Assembly: GCA_029204225.1 (NCBI GenBank)
Contig: CM055109.1
Location: forward strand, 34,077,232 to 34,141,231
Length of the DNA: 64,000 nt
Direction: 5' to 3'
Source of the DNA: Diphasiastrum complanatum
Taxonomy: Eukaryota; Streptophyta; Lycopodiopsida; Lycopodiales; Lycopodiaceae
A program made the translations under genes and the position numbers. The notes under the pieces were generated by a model. That model was given only the letters and a program-made list of their open reading frames with translations. It was not told where the DNA came from and made no database searches. Every line of letters starts with the position of its first letter. The stretch's first letter is position 1. This document shows, piece after piece, positions 62,980 to 64,000 of the stretch.

Positions 62980-62984
62980 AAAAC
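62980..62984. repeat. Target site duplication, right copy (AAAAC)
   Basis: Matches 52374-52378 exactly. Confidence 0.85.
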
Positions 62985-63329
62985 ATATATAATTGCCTAA
63001 AGATAGTAGGTTGTCTACTTAGAATTAACTATATTATGTGGTTTACTAGCAGATCTTTTGGTGAATAGTGAGGTAATTTTTGATGGAAAAACATATTGAA
63101 ATTTATCTATGATTGTATTTTTTTTCATTGACTCCTAATCTAAATCACTTCAGCAAGAACTTTAAAAAAGAAACTATGTAGATGCATTTTGAAAACATAA
63201 AAAATGGGCATGGCAAACACAAAGCACACATTAAAACGAGAAATTTTAAAAAAATTCTTTACATTTTTTAAAGAGACCATATTAGATGGATGTAGTATAT
63301 GTCTCCAAAGAATGTAATCACTTATCCCC
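62985..63329. other. Spacer between element B and the terminal copia fragment
   Basis: AT-rich; no gene seen. It may include decayed copia linker near the right end. Confidence 0.4.
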
Positions 63330-64000
63330 CTCTTTGAATGGGCCTTGGCATTTTGCGAGTAAGTCACCTACGATACTCTTTTCTAACCACAATGCTTGAA
63401 GAGCCATCATGTTATGAAGATGCAAGTAGATCACAAGTTTGGACAAATGCAATGCAAGTAGAGTTTGATGATTTGATAGATAATCAAACTTGGAATCTTG
63501 TACACCTTCCATATGGGAAGAAGCGCCTTGCATATAAGTGGATCTAATGATTAAAGTACAATCAAGATGGATCTATAAGTAAGTACAAAGCTAGATTGGT
63601 TGCTAAGAAGGGGTTTATGAAGAAACATTTGTACTTGTAGCAAAGCTTGTAGCTATTAGATCAATCATTTGTATTGCTACTTTGTTCAAGTGGAATCTAT
63701 ATCAAATGGATGTGACCAATGCATTTTTGATTGGCTACTTAGAGGAGGAAATATACATGTTGCAACCGGTGGGATTCATCAAGGATGGTGAGGAGGACAA
63801 GTTTTGCCACTTAAGGAAGAGCCTATATGGCTTGAAGCAAGCACCTAGAGCTTGGTGCTCTAAGTTGCATGATTTTCTCTACTCCCTTGGATTTGTGATT
63901 AGCTCTTATGAGCCTTCTATGTACATCAAATGTAATGATGGAAAGATCATCATTTTAGTTCTTCATGTTGATGATATCATATTGACAGGAAATGATGGTA
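63330..64000 (+). pseudogene. Copia reverse transcriptase fragment running off the window
   Basis: Plus strand: SQVWTNAMQVEFDDLIDNQ, TWNLVHLPYGKKRLAYKWI, two stops, LKYNQDGSISKYKARLVAKK, a frameshift, YEETFVLVAKLVAIRSIICI, YQMDVTNAFLIGYLEEEIYM, LRKSLYGLKQAPRAWCSKL, LHVDDIILTGNDG at the window end. The usual YVDD is HVDD. The element continues beyond 64000. Confidence 0.9.

Overview
This is nuclear DNA of a land plant with a repeat-rich genome. Three genes split by introns sit among many decayed retrotransposons. The protein families (mitochondrial m-AAA protease FtsH3/10, Golgi RGXT-type xylosyltransferase, a plant-specific small-domain protein), the AT-rich GT...AG introns, and the dominance of old Ty1/copia and Ty3/gypsy copies suggest a large-genome seed plant such as a gymnosperm. 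A fern is not excluded, and the species cannot be named from the sequence alone.

Host genes. (1) Minus strand 7349-8391: a three-exon gene for a 247-residue protein with a small ubiquitin-like domain, which I believe is the plant DUF7054 family. (2) Plus strand 26578-32611: seven exons (836 residues) of an FtsH3/FtsH10-type mitochondrial protease with all catalytic motifs intact. The first coding exon is not identified. (3) Minus strand 40685-45453: a four-exon, 385-residue type II membrane glycosyltransferase of the RGXT (GT77) family, predicted to add xylose to fucose in rhamnogalacturonan II. A receptor-like kinase fragment lies at 50032-50495 (minus). The genes are independent single genes and form no operon or cluster.

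Transposable elements, left to right. 1-655: LTR fragment. 1347-5253: Ty1/copia with an unbroken 1238-codon gag-pol but a truncated 5' end. 5660-6075: gypsy RT fragment. 10025-11070: copia gag/RT scrap with PBS and LTR. 12936-16041: chromodomain gypsy element with a gutted integrase. 18180-18445: copia gag scrap. 19080-23239: decayed copia with an internal 349-bp tandem duplication. 33960-34920: LINE 3' end. 35303-37882: copia deletion derivative. 47985-49200: gypsy integrase. 49200-49443: LTR end and PBS. 51780-52370: gypsy RT. 52379-62979: copia element delimited by a perfect 5-bp target duplication (AAAAC) and LTRs with unusual ends, which holds parts of two further copia elements. 63330-64000: copia RT running off the window.

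Nothing here looks like a new defence, metabolic or regulatory system. The best leads are structural: the non-TG/CA LTR element with its nested chimera, an in-frame integrase-gag fusion between two elements, the 5'-deleted but coding-intact copia element, a possible distant first exon for the FtsH gene about 10 kb upstream, and telomere-like interstitial repeats. Coordinates of exons and LTRs were read by eye; LTR and fragment ends given as round figures are approximate.
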